Positions 16,364 to 24,171 are shown, counted from the stretch's first letter. The stretch: 64,000 nucleotides of DNA from Elusimicrobiota bacterium (GCA_016706425.1 JADJJR010000001.1:1550001-1614000); one strand, 5' to 3'. Numbers and translations are program-made. The notes: generated by a model from the sequence alone, not told the origin.

Positions 16364-17199
16364 ACCCCGCCGGCTCCCGCCAAGAATTCGCGCGCCTCAT
16401 CCGCCTCAACGCGGACCGGCTTGATTTGGCCCGGGCGGCCCTGCTTGTCGCCGCGGAGGAATACCCGCTCCTCGACCCCCGGCCTTACCTCGACCGCCTG
16501 GACAAATGGGCTTACCGCGTCGTGGAAACCCTGGGCGGCGGCCGGGGCGATCCCCTCGCCACCGTGGCGGCCTTGAACCATGTCCTTTTCGACGAGGAGC
16601 GCCTCCGCGGCAACATCAAGGATTACTACGACCCCCGCAACAGTTTCGTCAACGAGGTGATGGACCGCCGCCTGGGCATCCCGATTTCGCTGTCGCTGGT
16701 TTATTTGGAAGTGGCCCGGCGCGCGGACCTGCCGGTGGCGGGGGTGGGCCTGCCGGGGCATTTCATCGTGGGCGTGAAAACGCCGGCCCGCACGGTGTTC
16801 GTGGACCCGTTCCACGAGGGCGCGGTGTTGACGGAGAAAGATTGCGCCGGGCGTGTGGCGAAGATTTTCGGGGGGCGGATGGCCCTGCGGCCGGAACACC
16901 TGGAGCCGGTGTCGCCCCAGTCGGTCCTGGTGCGCCTTTTGAACAACCTCAAAAACATCTACGTGGAATCGCGCTCCCACGCCAAGGCCCACGCGGTGAT
17001 CGACAAATTGGTCCTGTTGACGCCCGACGATTGGGCCATCGTCCGCGACCGCGGGCTCGTCCGCTTCAACATGAAACAGTTCAAGAGCGCCCTGGCGGAC
17101 TTGGAGTCCTACCTCAACAACACCGCCGAAGCGCCCGACCGTTCCGCCATTCTCAAGCTCTCCAAATCCATCGCCCGCACCATCGAAAAAAAAGGCTGA
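16360..17199 (+). CDS. SirB1-family protein (transglutaminase-like plus TPR)
   Basis: 279 aa. The N-terminal two thirds is a SirB1 domain: LNHVLFDEERLRGNIKDYYD, then NSFVNEVMDRRLGIPISLSL, then VGLPGHFIVG and VFVDPFHEGAVL. Residues about 190-279 form TPR-like helices (LLTPDDWAIVRDRGLVRFNM). The family includes PilJ-unrelated cytosolic proteins of unsettled function that keep a transglutaminase-like fold. GTG start overlapping the upstream stop (16360-16363). Convergent with the adenosyltransferase gene, 6 bp apart. Confidence 0.85.
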   Translation: MNPAGSRQEFARLIRLNADRLDLARAALLVAAEEYPLLDPRPYLDRLDKWAYRVVETLGGGRGDPLATVAALNHVLFDEERLRGNIKDYYDPRNSFVNEVMDRRLGIPISLSLVYLEVARRADLPVAGVGLPGHFIVGVKTPARTVFVDPFHEGAVLTEKDCAGRVAKIFGGRMALRPEHLEPVSPQSVLVRLLNNLKNIYVESRSHAKAHAVIDKLVLLTPDDWAIVRDRGLVRFNMKQFKSALADLESYLNNTAEAPDRSAILKLSKSIARTIEKKG

Positions 17200-17205
17200 C
17201 TCTCT

Positions 17206-17760
17206 TTATTCCGGCCCTTTCCATTCCCGTTCCGCGCGTCGCGCGCGGCGGTTGACCCACCGCGCCAACACAAACAGGTAATCCGACAGGCGGTTGATGT
17301 AGATCTGGGCCTCCCGCAGGGTGGGGTCGCTTTGCAAAAGGGGGGTGAGCGACCGTTCCGCCCGTCGGGCCACGGTGCGCGCCACGTGAAGGGACGCCCC
17401 CGCGGGCGATCCGCCCGGCAGGATAAAATGACGCAGGGGGGGGAGGTCTTCGGAAAGGCGGTCGATTTCCCGTTCGAGCCGGGCGATGTTGTCGGCGGTG
17501 ATCCGCGGCACGTTTCGGGGGGCGTGACCGCCCCGGCGCGGCGCCGAGAGGTCCGCGCCCAAAACGAACAGTTCCCGCTGGACGTCCAACAGGATCGCGC
17601 GCAGAGTCGCGTCGGTCCCCAAGGCCGCGGTCAAACCCAACACGCCGTTCAGTTCGTCCACGTCCCCGTAGGCCTTGACCCGGGGATGGTTTTTCCGGAC
17701 CCGGACCCCATCGAGCAAAAACGTGTTGCCGCCGTCGCCCACCTTGGTGTAGATTTTCAT
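17206..17760 (-). CDS. Cob(I)alamin adenosyltransferase, PduO type
   Basis: 184 aa. IYTKVGDGGNTFLLDG at the N-terminus is the PduO ATP-binding motif (TKxGDxGxT); RVKAYGDVDELNG and FILPGGSPAGASLHVARTVARRAER are the other family blocks. It transfers the 5'-deoxyadenosyl group of ATP to Co(I) corrinoid, giving adenosylcobalamin. A TAAAAT box ends 6 bp before the ATG, so the mRNA is probably leaderless. It shares a 43-bp divergent control region with nth. No B12-dependent enzyme is in the window. Confidence 0.93.
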   Translation of the reverse strand: MKIYTKVGDGGNTFLLDGVRVRKNHPRVKAYGDVDELNGVLGLTAALGTDATLRAILLDVQRELFVLGADLSAPRRGGHAPRNVPRITADNIARLEREIDRLSEDLPPLRHFILPGGSPAGASLHVARTVARRAERSLTPLLQSDPTLREAQIYINRLSDYLFVLARWVNRRARRAEREWKGPE

Positions 17761-17766
17761 GGGGCC

Positions 17767-17805
17767 ATTTTAACCGTTCCGCCGTCCGGCGGAAAGCGGT
17801 AAAAT
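17767..17805. promoter_or_regulatory. Divergent promoters with central inverted repeat (cobalamin adenosyltransferase / nth)
   Basis: TAAAAT on the minus strand (17772-17767) and TAAAAT on the plus strand (17800-17805) flank a perfect inverted repeat TTCCGCCG-tc-CGGCGGAA (17777-17794). Each -10 box ends 6-7 bp before a start codon. Confidence 0.5.
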
Positions 17806-18442
17806 GCCGTCCATGGCCCCCGACGTTCCCCGCCTGCTGGCCGCGCTGCACCGCCTCTACGACGGGGCGGACTGCGCCCTCCGACACCGGAACGCCTTCG
17901 AACTGCTCGTCGCCACGATCCTCTCGGCCCAATGCACGGACGAGCGCGTGAACAAGGTGACTCCCGCCCTCTTCCGCCGATACCCAACCCCCGCAAAAAT
18001 GGCGAGAGCGCCGCTGAATGACCTGGAGGAGCTCATCCGCTCCACGGGGTTTTTCCGACAAAAAGCCAAATCCCTTTCGGTCACGGCCCAGCGCCTTGCG
18101 ACGGACCACCGTGGGGAAGTGCCCCGCACCCTGGAGGCCCTGCTGGCGCTGCGGGGCGTCGCCCGCAAGACGGCCAACGTGGTCCTGGGGAACGCTTACG
18201 GCATCGCCTCCGGCGTGGTGGTCGACACCCACGTGGGACGGTTGTCACGCCGCCTGGGGCTGACCCGACACACCGACCCCGTCAAAATCGAAAAAGATTT
18301 GACAAAGAAAATCCCGACGGCGGACTGGATCTGGTTTTCGCACGCCCTCATCACGCACGGGCGAGCGCTCTGCCTCGCCCGGCGGCCCCGCTGCGGGGAC
18401 TGCCCGTTGCGGGCCCTCTGCCCCTCGGCGGGGAACGTGTAG
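17804..18442 (+). CDS. nth: Endonuclease III, DNA glycosylase/AP lyase
   Basis: 212 aa. LLALRGVARKTANVVLG (about residues 108-124) is the helix-hairpin-helix with the catalytic Lys, VVDTHVGRLSRRLG holds the catalytic Asp, and C-x6-C-x2-C-x5-C near the C-terminus (CLARRPRCGDCPLRALC) binds a 4Fe-4S cluster. It removes oxidised pyrimidines in base excision repair. Two starts are possible, ATG 17804 and ATG 17813; the second lies 7 bp after TAAAAT (17800-17805) and would be leaderless, so I prefer it functionally. Confidence 0.95.
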   Translation: MPSMAPDVPRLLAALHRLYDGADCALRHRNAFELLVATILSAQCTDERVNKVTPALFRRYPTPAKMARAPLNDLEELIRSTGFFRQKAKSLSVTAQRLATDHRGEVPRTLEALLALRGVARKTANVVLGNAYGIASGVVVDTHVGRLSRRLGLTRHTDPVKIEKDLTKKIPTADWIWFSHALITHGRALCLARRPRCGDCPLRALCPSAGNV

Positions 18443-18831
18443 TGGACCCGCGCCACCGCGAAGCCGTCGCGCGCTTCAACCGCGGCGACTATTTCGAGGC
18501 CCACGACGCCTGGGAAGAAATTTGGAACGAAGCCCCGGAGGCGGAGCGGGGGTTTTACCAGGGCCTCATCCAGGTGACCACGGCGCTCCACCACATGACC
18601 CTCGGCAACATGCGGGGGGCCAAACTCCTGCACGGATCGGCCCACGAGCTCCTTTCGCCCTACGGCGATTTCCACGGGGGGGTGGATCTCAAAACCCTGC
18701 GCGCCCGGTTCGACGCCGCCCTGGGCGAAATCCTCAAACGACCGTTGGAGTCCCTGGCCGGTCGCGGCCGGCCGGATCTTTTTAAAATCCCGCTCACGGC
18801 GGAAAGGCGGTTCCACATTGAGCTTCGTTGA
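18442..18831 (+). CDS. DUF309 family protein
   Basis: 129 aa. FNRGDYFEAHDAWEEIW (about residues 12-28) and YQGLIQVTTALHHMTLGN (about 38-56) are the DUF309 hallmark, an all-helical fold with conserved His, Glu and Trp. Function unknown; family members are small cytosolic proteins. Its GTG shares one base with the nth stop, and its 3' end overlaps the Nudix gene by 14 bp, so nth-DUF309-Nudix are coupled. Confidence 0.88.
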   Translation: MDPRHREAVARFNRGDYFEAHDAWEEIWNEAPEAERGFYQGLIQVTTALHHMTLGNMRGAKLLHGSAHELLSPYGDFHGGVDLKTLRARFDAALGEILKRPLESLAGRGRPDLFKIPLTAERRFHIELR

Positions 18832-19411
18832 CATTTTGCCCCCGCGGTTGGAAAAGAAAATCGAAGAGTCTTTCACGGTGGGGGGGCTGCCCAAAACCTG
18901 GTGGCGCGCCTGGGCGGACGACATCCGCCACTGCCGGCGTTGCGGGGGAAAGTTGTTTTGGAAACCGGTGCGGGCGGAAGGGCGGCGGCGCTACGTTTGC
19001 GAGCGTTGCGATCGCGTCTCTTACCAAAACCCCAAGATCGTGGCGGCCACCCTGCCCGAACGGAAGGGAAAAATTTTCCTGCTGCGCCGCGCCATCGAAC
19101 CGGCGCGGGGCCTGTGGACCTTCCCGGCCGGGTTCATGGAGCTGGCGGAAACCGTGGAAGAGGCCGCCCGAAGGGAGACCCGCGAGGAAATTTGCTGCCG
19201 CGTGCGGCTTTTCGACGCGCCCCGCGTTTACTCCTACGAGGACGCCGCGGTCGTGACCATTGTCCACCGGGCCCGGGTGGAGGGGCGGGCGCCCCGGCCG
19301 GGGGTGGAATCGCTGGAGGTCCGCGCCTTCGCCCCCCGGGACATCCCCTGGGAACAGCTCGCCTTCCGCAGCACTTTTCACGCCCTGCGCGACTGGGCGC
19401 GGGGCCTTTGA
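18818..19411 (+). CDS. Nudix hydrolase with N-terminal zinc ribbon
   Basis: 197 aa. Residues about 38-65 are a zinc ribbon (CRRCGGKLFW, then CERC), followed by a Nudix domain; GFMELAETVEEAARRETREEI (from about 107) matches the GX5EX7REUXEEXGU box, except that the usual Gly after EE is Cys. Zinc-ribbon Nudix enzymes include NudC-like NADH pyrophosphatases, but substrate cannot be read here. TTG start at 18818 overlapping the DUF309 gene; the alternative is an internal start before the ribbon. Convergent with lexA, 3 bp apart. Confidence 0.85.
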   Translation: MSFVDILPPRLEKKIEESFTVGGLPKTWWRAWADDIRHCRRCGGKLFWKPVRAEGRRRYVCERCDRVSYQNPKIVAATLPERKGKIFLLRRAIEPARGLWTFPAGFMELAETVEEAARRETREEICCRVRLFDAPRVYSYEDAAVVTIVHRARVEGRAPRPGVESLEVRAFAPRDIPWEQLAFRSTFHALRDWARGL

Positions 19412-19414
19412 AAA

Positions 19415-20008
19415 TTAGAAAAAAGTTCGAATCAGGCTGGTGACTTTTCCGACCACCGCGATGTTCCCGCGCAGGATCGGGTAGGCGGGGTTGATGGGTT
19501 CCAAAAAGTATTCGCGCCCGCCGCGCCGGAGGCGTTTGACGGTGGATTCGCCGTCGTCCACGGTGGCGACCACGATGTCGCCGTTGTCGGCCACCGGCGT
19601 GTGTTGCACCAGCACCATGTCGCTGTCCAAGAGCATCGGCGCCATGCTGTCGCCTTTGACCCGCAGGACGAAATTGGCGCGTTTGGCCATGGCTTCGTCC
19701 ACCGCGAGGTAGTCCTCAACGTCGGCGATGGCCTCGAGCGGCACGCCCGCGGGCACGCGTCCCAAAATGGGCAGCCTCAGGCTGGCCGTGACCAACCCCC
19801 GGGCTTCGAGCACCAGGCCCCGCGCGCGCTCCTGCACCCGCCGCAACACGCCTTTTCGCTCCAGGGCGGCCAGGTGGTCCTGCACCGCCTTGGGGAACAC
19901 GCGGAAATGACGGGCGATCTCGCGCACGGTGGGGGGAAAGCCCCGGGACTGGATTTGTTGCTGGACGAACTGATAGATTTGGTTTTGACGTTCGGTTAAA
20001 GGTTCCAT
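19415..20008 (-). CDS. lexA: LexA repressor
   Basis: 197 aa. Winged helix: GFPPTVREIARHF (residues 23-35) and KAVQDHLAALERKGVL. Self-cleavage site Ala87-Gly88 in RVPAGVP; catalytic Ser121 in KGDSMAP and Lys158 in STVKRL. It represses SOS genes and cleaves itself when RecA is activated. The ATG at 20008 lies 7 bp after a TATAGT box, so it is likely leaderless. An 18-bp element over that promoter recurs before the RecA-like/PolB cassette, consistent with autoregulation. The recognition region (REIARHFRVFPKAVQDHL) differs from E. coli LexA, so a non-standard box is expected. Confidence 0.95.
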   Translation of the reverse strand: MEPLTERQNQIYQFVQQQIQSRGFPPTVREIARHFRVFPKAVQDHLAALERKGVLRRVQERARGLVLEARGLVTASLRLPILGRVPAGVPLEAIADVEDYLAVDEAMAKRANFVLRVKGDSMAPMLLDSDMVLVQHTPVADNGDIVVATVDDGESTVKRLRRGGREYFLEPINPAYPILRGNIAVVGKVTSLIRTFF

Positions 20009-20013
20009 ATCAA
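19985..20013 (+). promoter_or_regulatory. Candidate promoter for outer-membrane protein gene
   Basis: TTGACG (19985-19990), 17-bp spacer, TATCAA (20008-20013), within the 5' end of lexA on the opposite strand. Its start point would fall in the LexA-box candidate at 20015-20032. Confidence 0.4.
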
Positions 20014-20014
20014 C

Positions 20015-20043
20015 CACTATACAAAAGAACACATGATTTGCAA
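20015..20043 (-). promoter_or_regulatory. lexA promoter and candidate LexA box
   Basis: Read on the minus strand: TTGCAA (20043-20038), 16-bp spacer, TATAGT (20021-20016), then 7 bp to the ATG. The 18-mer CACTATACAAAAGAACAC (plus strand 20015-20032) covers spacer and -10 and matches 13 of 18 positions of 24142-24159. Confidence 0.55.
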
Positions 20044-21202
20044 GCCCCTTTTGTGTGGCCTTATGCTCGCCCTCGCGCTCGGCGCCCTGGGAGCGGCGAC
20101 GCTCCACGCCGCCATCGACGGACCGCCGATCTCGGACAACGACTACCGCCTGGCCATCTTGCCGACGGTCACCGTCGGCTCGGCCCGCAAGGTCGCGCTG
20201 GGCGGCGCCTACGTGGCCGTGGCCGAAGGGGTCGAAAGCCTTTGGGAAAACCCGGCCGGCGCCGCCTACCGCCGCCCCCGCCAAACCGGCCGCTGGGGCT
20301 ACGACGCCACGCTCGGGTCCTTCCTCGTCGACGGCGACGACATCGACAACAACGGCAGCCTCTCCGACGTTCAAAAACGCAACGCCGTCCTCAACGTCGG
20401 CGGCCTGCTCCGCCACAAGGGGTTCGGCTTCGGTTTTTTCACCGTGGCCCAGCAATACGACGTCGAAACCCCCGGCGGGCTTCAGCGCTTCCACTTCAAC
20501 GTCTCCGCCATCGATTTCGCTTGGCGCACCCGGAGCCAGGAATTTTTCTACGGACTGGGGATCCGCCCCTTCAGCCTCGAGGCGCGCCCGCGGGGCGGGG
20601 GATCGCGCTTTTTGCGGTTGTCCGGCTCGGCGGCCACGGCGGGCGTCCTTTGGAACCCCCGGCGTGGCCCCTGGCGCGTGGGGTTCTCCTACGCCGGCTC
20701 GGTCAAGGACGACGGCCGCTTTCCCGCCGACGCCACGAGCACCGTCGTGGTGGAAGGGCTCGTCGTCCCGCGGGAAATCACGATTCCCGTCACCGCCGCC
20801 CTGGGCGTGTCCCACACGCGGCGAAACGGGCCCTATTGGGAAAACCGCCCCCTGCTCCTCACCGCGCAGATCGACGTGACGGGGAAAACCCGGGACACCG
20901 TGGGCATCGAATCTTTCCTCGAACAAAAGCGCCAGCCCACGGGCCGGCGCGTCACGTTAAACCCCCGGGCCGGGGCCGAATGGGAGTTCCGGCCCCGCCG
21001 CCTGCGCCTGCGCGCGGGCACGTACTTTGAGGCGAGCCGCTTCGCGGGCGTGCCGGGGCGGTTGCACGGCACGGGGGGCTTTCAACTGCGCCTGTTCCGG
21101 TTTCGTTTCCTCGGCGAGCACCACGTGGCCTTCAACTACGCCGTCGACGGCGCCGCCCGTTATTTCACGCAGTTCTTCGGCCTGGGTTTCTGGGCTTTCT
21201 AA
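20033..21202 (+). CDS. PorV/UPF0164-like outer-membrane beta-barrel protein
   Basis: Up to 389 aa. A signal peptide ends near LHAA (about residue 27). SARKVALGGAYVAVAEGVES (about 51-70), followed by LWENPAGAA, is the N-terminal hatch motif seen in FadL/PorV/UPF0164 proteins; the rest alternates hydrophobic and polar residues and ends in Phe (FGLGFWAF), as barrel proteins do. Ligand unknown. ATG 20033 or 20063; the second gives a cleaner signal peptide (MLALALGALGAATLHA) and leaves room for the lexA -35 element. Its last 246 bp overlap the 3' end of the polymerase gene on the other strand. Confidence 0.75.
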   Translation: MICKPLLCGLMLALALGALGAATLHAAIDGPPISDNDYRLAILPTVTVGSARKVALGGAYVAVAEGVESLWENPAGAAYRRPRQTGRWGYDATLGSFLVDGDDIDNNGSLSDVQKRNAVLNVGGLLRHKGFGFGFFTVAQQYDVETPGGLQRFHFNVSAIDFAWRTRSQEFFYGLGIRPFSLEARPRGGGSRFLRLSGSAATAGVLWNPRRGPWRVGFSYAGSVKDDGRFPADATSTVVVEGLVVPREITIPVTAALGVSHTRRNGPYWENRPLLLTAQIDVTGKTRDTVGIESFLEQKRQPTGRRVTLNPRAGAEWEFRPRRLRLRAGTYFEASRFAGVPGRLHGTGGFQLRLFRFRFLGEHHVAFNYAVDGAARYFTQFFGLGFWAF

Positions 21203-23362
21203 CCCGTTTAGAATTTCGTCCCGGCAGCGCCTCCACAATTCCAAATATTTCTTGACGTCCCATTCCGCCGCCTCGTCGGCGACGAAGGCCAGGGGCGTGG
21301 CCCGGGCCTCGGCGATCTTGTCGCCGGCGGCGGCGATCAAGTAACGCACGGTCTCGCCCGGCCGCAGGCGCACGCCCGACGCCGCCAGGCGGCGCGCGGC
21401 CACCGCCGACGGACCGGCGCCCCGGTAATCGGCGGGGTCCCGCGAGAGGGAAAACGTCACCGCCAACTCGTCGGCCGACGCGCGGCCCGCGGCGAGGCGT
21501 TCGCGCACGGCCTCGGCAATCGCGGTCAGGCGCCCCGCCCGGGCGCGGCAACCCGCCAAATCGTCGGCCTCGGCCAGCGCCGCCAGCATCTCGTTTTGCA
21601 TGGCTTTGAATATCGCCGGCGTGTCCCGCCGCCGCAACGCCAGACCCCGGACCTTCAGCGTCCCATCGGCAAAAGCCCCGAAATAGCGGTTCGGAACACC
21701 CGACAGCGGGTCCGTCTTGGACGGACAGAACCGCAACCACTTGTAGACGCCCTCAAGGCCCACCGGGGCGCCGACAAAGGACTCCAGGTCGCGCCGCACC
21801 GTTTCGCGATCGAGTTCCGCGGGCCCGCGGACCCACACGCAGTCGACGTTGGCGTGCAGCACGCGGAACCCCCGCGCCTCCACGAAATCTTTCGCGCGCA
21901 GGAGCGACTCGCGCCCCCAGGCCGTCACGGACTCGTGGGCTTCGATCTTGCCGAAGCGGGCGTTCTTGTAACCGAGGTAGCCGAAACAGGTCACGAGGGT
22001 CCATTTGTGCGCGTCGGCGCGGGCCTTGTAGAGGGCGGCCCGGGGGTGGTCCGTTTTGGCGAGACGCTTGTAGGCGGCGCGTTTCTCAAGAATCGGCGCG
22101 AGCACCTCGGGGACCAGCCCGCGCCGGCGGCGGCACAGGCGGTGGCCGATCTCCGGCACGACGTCCGCGTCGGCCGGGTCGCAACAGGAACAGTTGACCG
22201 TCTCGGGGGAAATGTTGCGGCGCACCATGAGCGTGGGGTACATGGACACGAAATCGTACTCCGCGACCCCCTCGAACCAACCCACGTCCGGCTCGTACAC
22301 CAGCCCGCCCTTGTCGGCCCGCACCAGATCCGACGCCGGGCGGAAGTCCTCCGTCTGGGCCTTGTCGAGGGGCACCAGGAGCCCCCGCCGGAGCGCGACG
22401 TCCAATTGCATCGAGGAGAGCGCGGTGCCGATGCTCACGCGCGCCGTCCGCTGAACGGGGATTTTGGCGATGCGGGCGATTTCAAAGAGGCCGGCGAAAC
22501 CCGACTCTTTGAAAAAAAAACTGTTCTTCAAATCCAGGTGCCAGCGGCCGAACAGGCGTTGCGCCCCGGCGCGGAACACGGTCTGCCCGTAGGCGACGTA
22601 ACTGCGTCCGCCGCGCCCCAGGGCGTTGCGGTCCGGGTCCCGCGACAGGCGCAGCGGCCGCCCCGCGCGGCGGGCCCACGCCAGGAGACGGGGGATCAAA
22701 TAATCGTCGCCCCAATCGGTGGTCAGCACGTCCGGGTCCCATTCGCGGAGGCGGCGATCAAGGCTCTCCAGTTGTTCGGCGGGGTCGCCCTCCAGGGCGT
22801 GGGTCAGCCCCTCGTGCCGCAGCACCAGCCCGCCCCGCGCGGCGTGGGCGGGGTTGATCGCGCCGGCGAACTCCGACCCGGCCAAGGCCAGGTGAACGAA
22901 GCGCAGCGGCGGCAGCGCGTAATCGCGCGCCCAGGGGTCGTCCCGGAGGCGAAAACCGCGGAGTCGGTCGCCGTCGACGTCGAAATCGCCGAAGGCCAGG
23001 GGGAAATGGCCCCGCTCATAGTGGTGGTGCTGTTCGGGAGGGAAATCGGCGTTGTAAAGCGTGAGCCCCGCGCGCTTCAGCCGGTGAACAACGGCGGCGT
23101 GACGCGGGGGGGAAACCCGCGCGACCACGACCGGGCGGACCCGCTCGGAATAAAGATCGCTGCCTTCGCCGGGCGCGGCGTCCAGCGGCGCCGGAAACCC
23201 CGCCAGCGCTTTTTGCGCCCGCGGCCAATCGGCCGCGTCCACCGCGAAGGGGGCGCGCCAGGGGTCGAAGAAACACGCGCGCGCGCCGTCGGCCATGATC
23301 GCCCACAGGCGCATCCCGTCCTCGACGGGATAAACGTCAAAGATCCACCCGCGCCGCGTCAC
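20957..23362 (-). CDS. Family-B DNA polymerase (PolB-like), probable SOS cassette member
   Basis: 801 aa. Motif A YDFVSMYPTLMV (about 369) keeps the metal-binding Asp and the Tyr steric gate. Motif B lies in KWTLVTCFGYLGYKNA (about 452). Motif C reads HANVDCVWV (about 502) where most family-B enzymes have YGDTDS: the second, essential Asp remains but the first is Asn. In the exonuclease region the DxE motif expected after LRF is missing (VHLALAG), so proofreading is probably lost. The N-terminus FDVYPVEDGMRLW is typical of a bacterial/archaeal PolB subfamily distinct from E. coli Pol II. GTG start overlaps the upstream small gene by 26 bp. The last 81 residues are low complexity and antisense to the outer-membrane protein gene. 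Translesion synthesis is inferred. Confidence 0.82.
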   Translation of the reverse strand: MTRRGWIFDVYPVEDGMRLWAIMADGARACFFDPWRAPFAVDAADWPRAQKALAGFPAPLDAAPGEGSDLYSERVRPVVVARVSPPRHAAVVHRLKRAGLTLYNADFPPEQHHHYERGHFPLAFGDFDVDGDRLRGFRLRDDPWARDYALPPLRFVHLALAGSEFAGAINPAHAARGGLVLRHEGLTHALEGDPAEQLESLDRRLREWDPDVLTTDWGDDYLIPRLLAWARRAGRPLRLSRDPDRNALGRGGRSYVAYGQTVFRAGAQRLFGRWHLDLKNSFFFKESGFAGLFEIARIAKIPVQRTARVSIGTALSSMQLDVALRRGLLVPLDKAQTEDFRPASDLVRADKGGLVYEPDVGWFEGVAEYDFVSMYPTLMVRRNISPETVNCSCCDPADADVVPEIGHRLCRRRRGLVPEVLAPILEKRAAYKRLAKTDHPRAALYKARADAHKWTLVTCFGYLGYKNARFGKIEAHESVTAWGRESLLRAKDFVEARGFRVLHANVDCVWVRGPAELDRETVRRDLESFVGAPVGLEGVYKWLRFCPSKTDPLSGVPNRYFGAFADGTLKVRGLALRRRDTPAIFKAMQNEMLAALAEADDLAGCRARAGRLTAIAEAVRERLAAGRASADELAVTFSLSRDPADYRGAGPSAVAARRLAASGVRLRPGETVRYLIAAAGDKIAEARATPLAFVADEAAEWDVKKYLELWRRCRDEILNGLESPETQAEELREITGGAVDGVVEGHVVLAEETKPEQAQLKAPRAVQPPRHAREAARLKVRARAQAQAAGPELPFGPGPGV

Positions 23363-23597
23363 CGGGGGCCTCCCCGTCCGCGACCCGCGCGGCCACGCCC
23401 AACAGCATCGCCATAAAAATGCCCTCCATGGGCACCGGCCGGCTCGCCATGGACAGAGGCGCCGCGTGCCGCCGGGCGTAGCGCCACAGACGGTCCCAGG
23501 CGGCGCGGTCTTCCTTGCGCAGGGCGCGGCGGAAATCCCGCCACAGGTCCTCCTCCGCGTGGAGCGTTTGGACGATGGTCGGCAACGTGCGGCCCAT
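23337..23597 (-). CDS. Small helical protein of the RecA-like/PolB cassette
   Basis: 86 aa, no recognised domain. It is rich in charged helices: LHAEEDLWRDFRRALRKEDR, WDRLWRYARRHAAP, then PMEGIFMAMLLGVAARVA. No signal peptide or metal site. It shares its start region with the stop of the RecA-like gene (both at 23597) and its 3' end with the polymerase start, so all three should be translated as a unit. By position it could bridge the other two proteins, as ImuB does in ImuA-ImuB-DnaE2; this is inference. Confidence 0.7.
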   Translation of the reverse strand: MGRTLPTIVQTLHAEEDLWRDFRRALRKEDRAAWDRLWRYARRHAAPLSMASRPVPMEGIFMAMLLGVAARVADGEAPGDAARVDL

Positions 23598-24136
23598 CAG
23601 TGGCTCCCCGCCGACGCCCGCGCGACGCTCCGCGCCCCGGCCAGCAGGCGCGGCGCGAAATCCCCGCGCCCCGGCGGGGCCCGGCGCTCGACCAACAGCG
23701 CTAGGACCGGCCGCGCCGTCGCCGCCAGGGCGTCGCGCCAGCGCGTGAAGGCGCGCCGCGCGTCCTCCAGCGGCAAATCGTCATCGTAAAAAGGGGCCAG
23801 GGGGTCGGCCAGCACGGCCGGCCCGGCGGGCATCCCCGGCAACCGGCCGACCACGAGCGAGGTCAATTGAAACGCGTTGAAAGTTCGGGCGATCTGAATT
23901 TTGGGGAGAACGGCGCGGGGGTCCAGGCGTTGCCGCTGGGCCGCCTTGGCCAGGGCCGGCGCGTCGAAAGTGTTGGCCGCGTCGATCCAGTAAACGGTCG
24001 CGGCGTCCGCCAGCCACGGGGCGATGGCCTCCAGCGCCCAGGTGCAGACGCCCCGGGGCCCGGTGAGCGCGTGCAGACCGCCCGGGGCCTCCAGCCGCTC
24101 GGAAATCCATCGGATCGGCGCGGGAAGGCGGCTCAT
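23597..24136 (-). CDS. RecA/RadB-like protein with degenerate P-loop (ImuA/SulA-like)
   Basis: 179 aa. RecA-fold signatures in order: a Walker A position GPRGVCTW without the Lys (about residues 26-33), VYWIDAANTFDAPALAKAA (about 48-66, as in RecA/Rad51), IARTFNAFQLTSLV (about 84-97, Rad51/RadB-like), and a Walker B-like strand VLADPLAPFYDDDL. It is too short to be a recombinase, and loss of the P-loop Lys argues against normal ATP hydrolysis. Similar truncated RecA-like proteins (ImuA, SulA) work in SOS mutagenesis or division arrest. First gene of the cassette; ATG 6 bp after TATAGT, probably leaderless. Confidence 0.75.
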   Translation of the reverse strand: MSRLPAPIRWISERLEAPGGLHALTGPRGVCTWALEAIAPWLADAATVYWIDAANTFDAPALAKAAQRQRLDPRAVLPKIQIARTFNAFQLTSLVVGRLPGMPAGPAVLADPLAPFYDDDLPLEDARRAFTRWRDALAATARPVLALLVERRAPPGRGDFAPRLLAGARSVARASAGSH

Positions 24137-24141
24137 TCTTT

Positions 24142-24171
24142 AACTATACATTTGTACACTATAAAAGACAA
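24142..24171 (-). promoter_or_regulatory. Promoter of RecA-like/PolB cassette with candidate LexA box
   Basis: Minus strand: TTGTCT (24171-24166), 17-bp spacer, TATAGT (24148-24143), 6 bp to the ATG. The plus-strand 18-mer AACTATACATTTGTACAC (24142-24159) shares ACTATACA, G and ACAC with the lexA promoter element. Confidence 0.55.
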
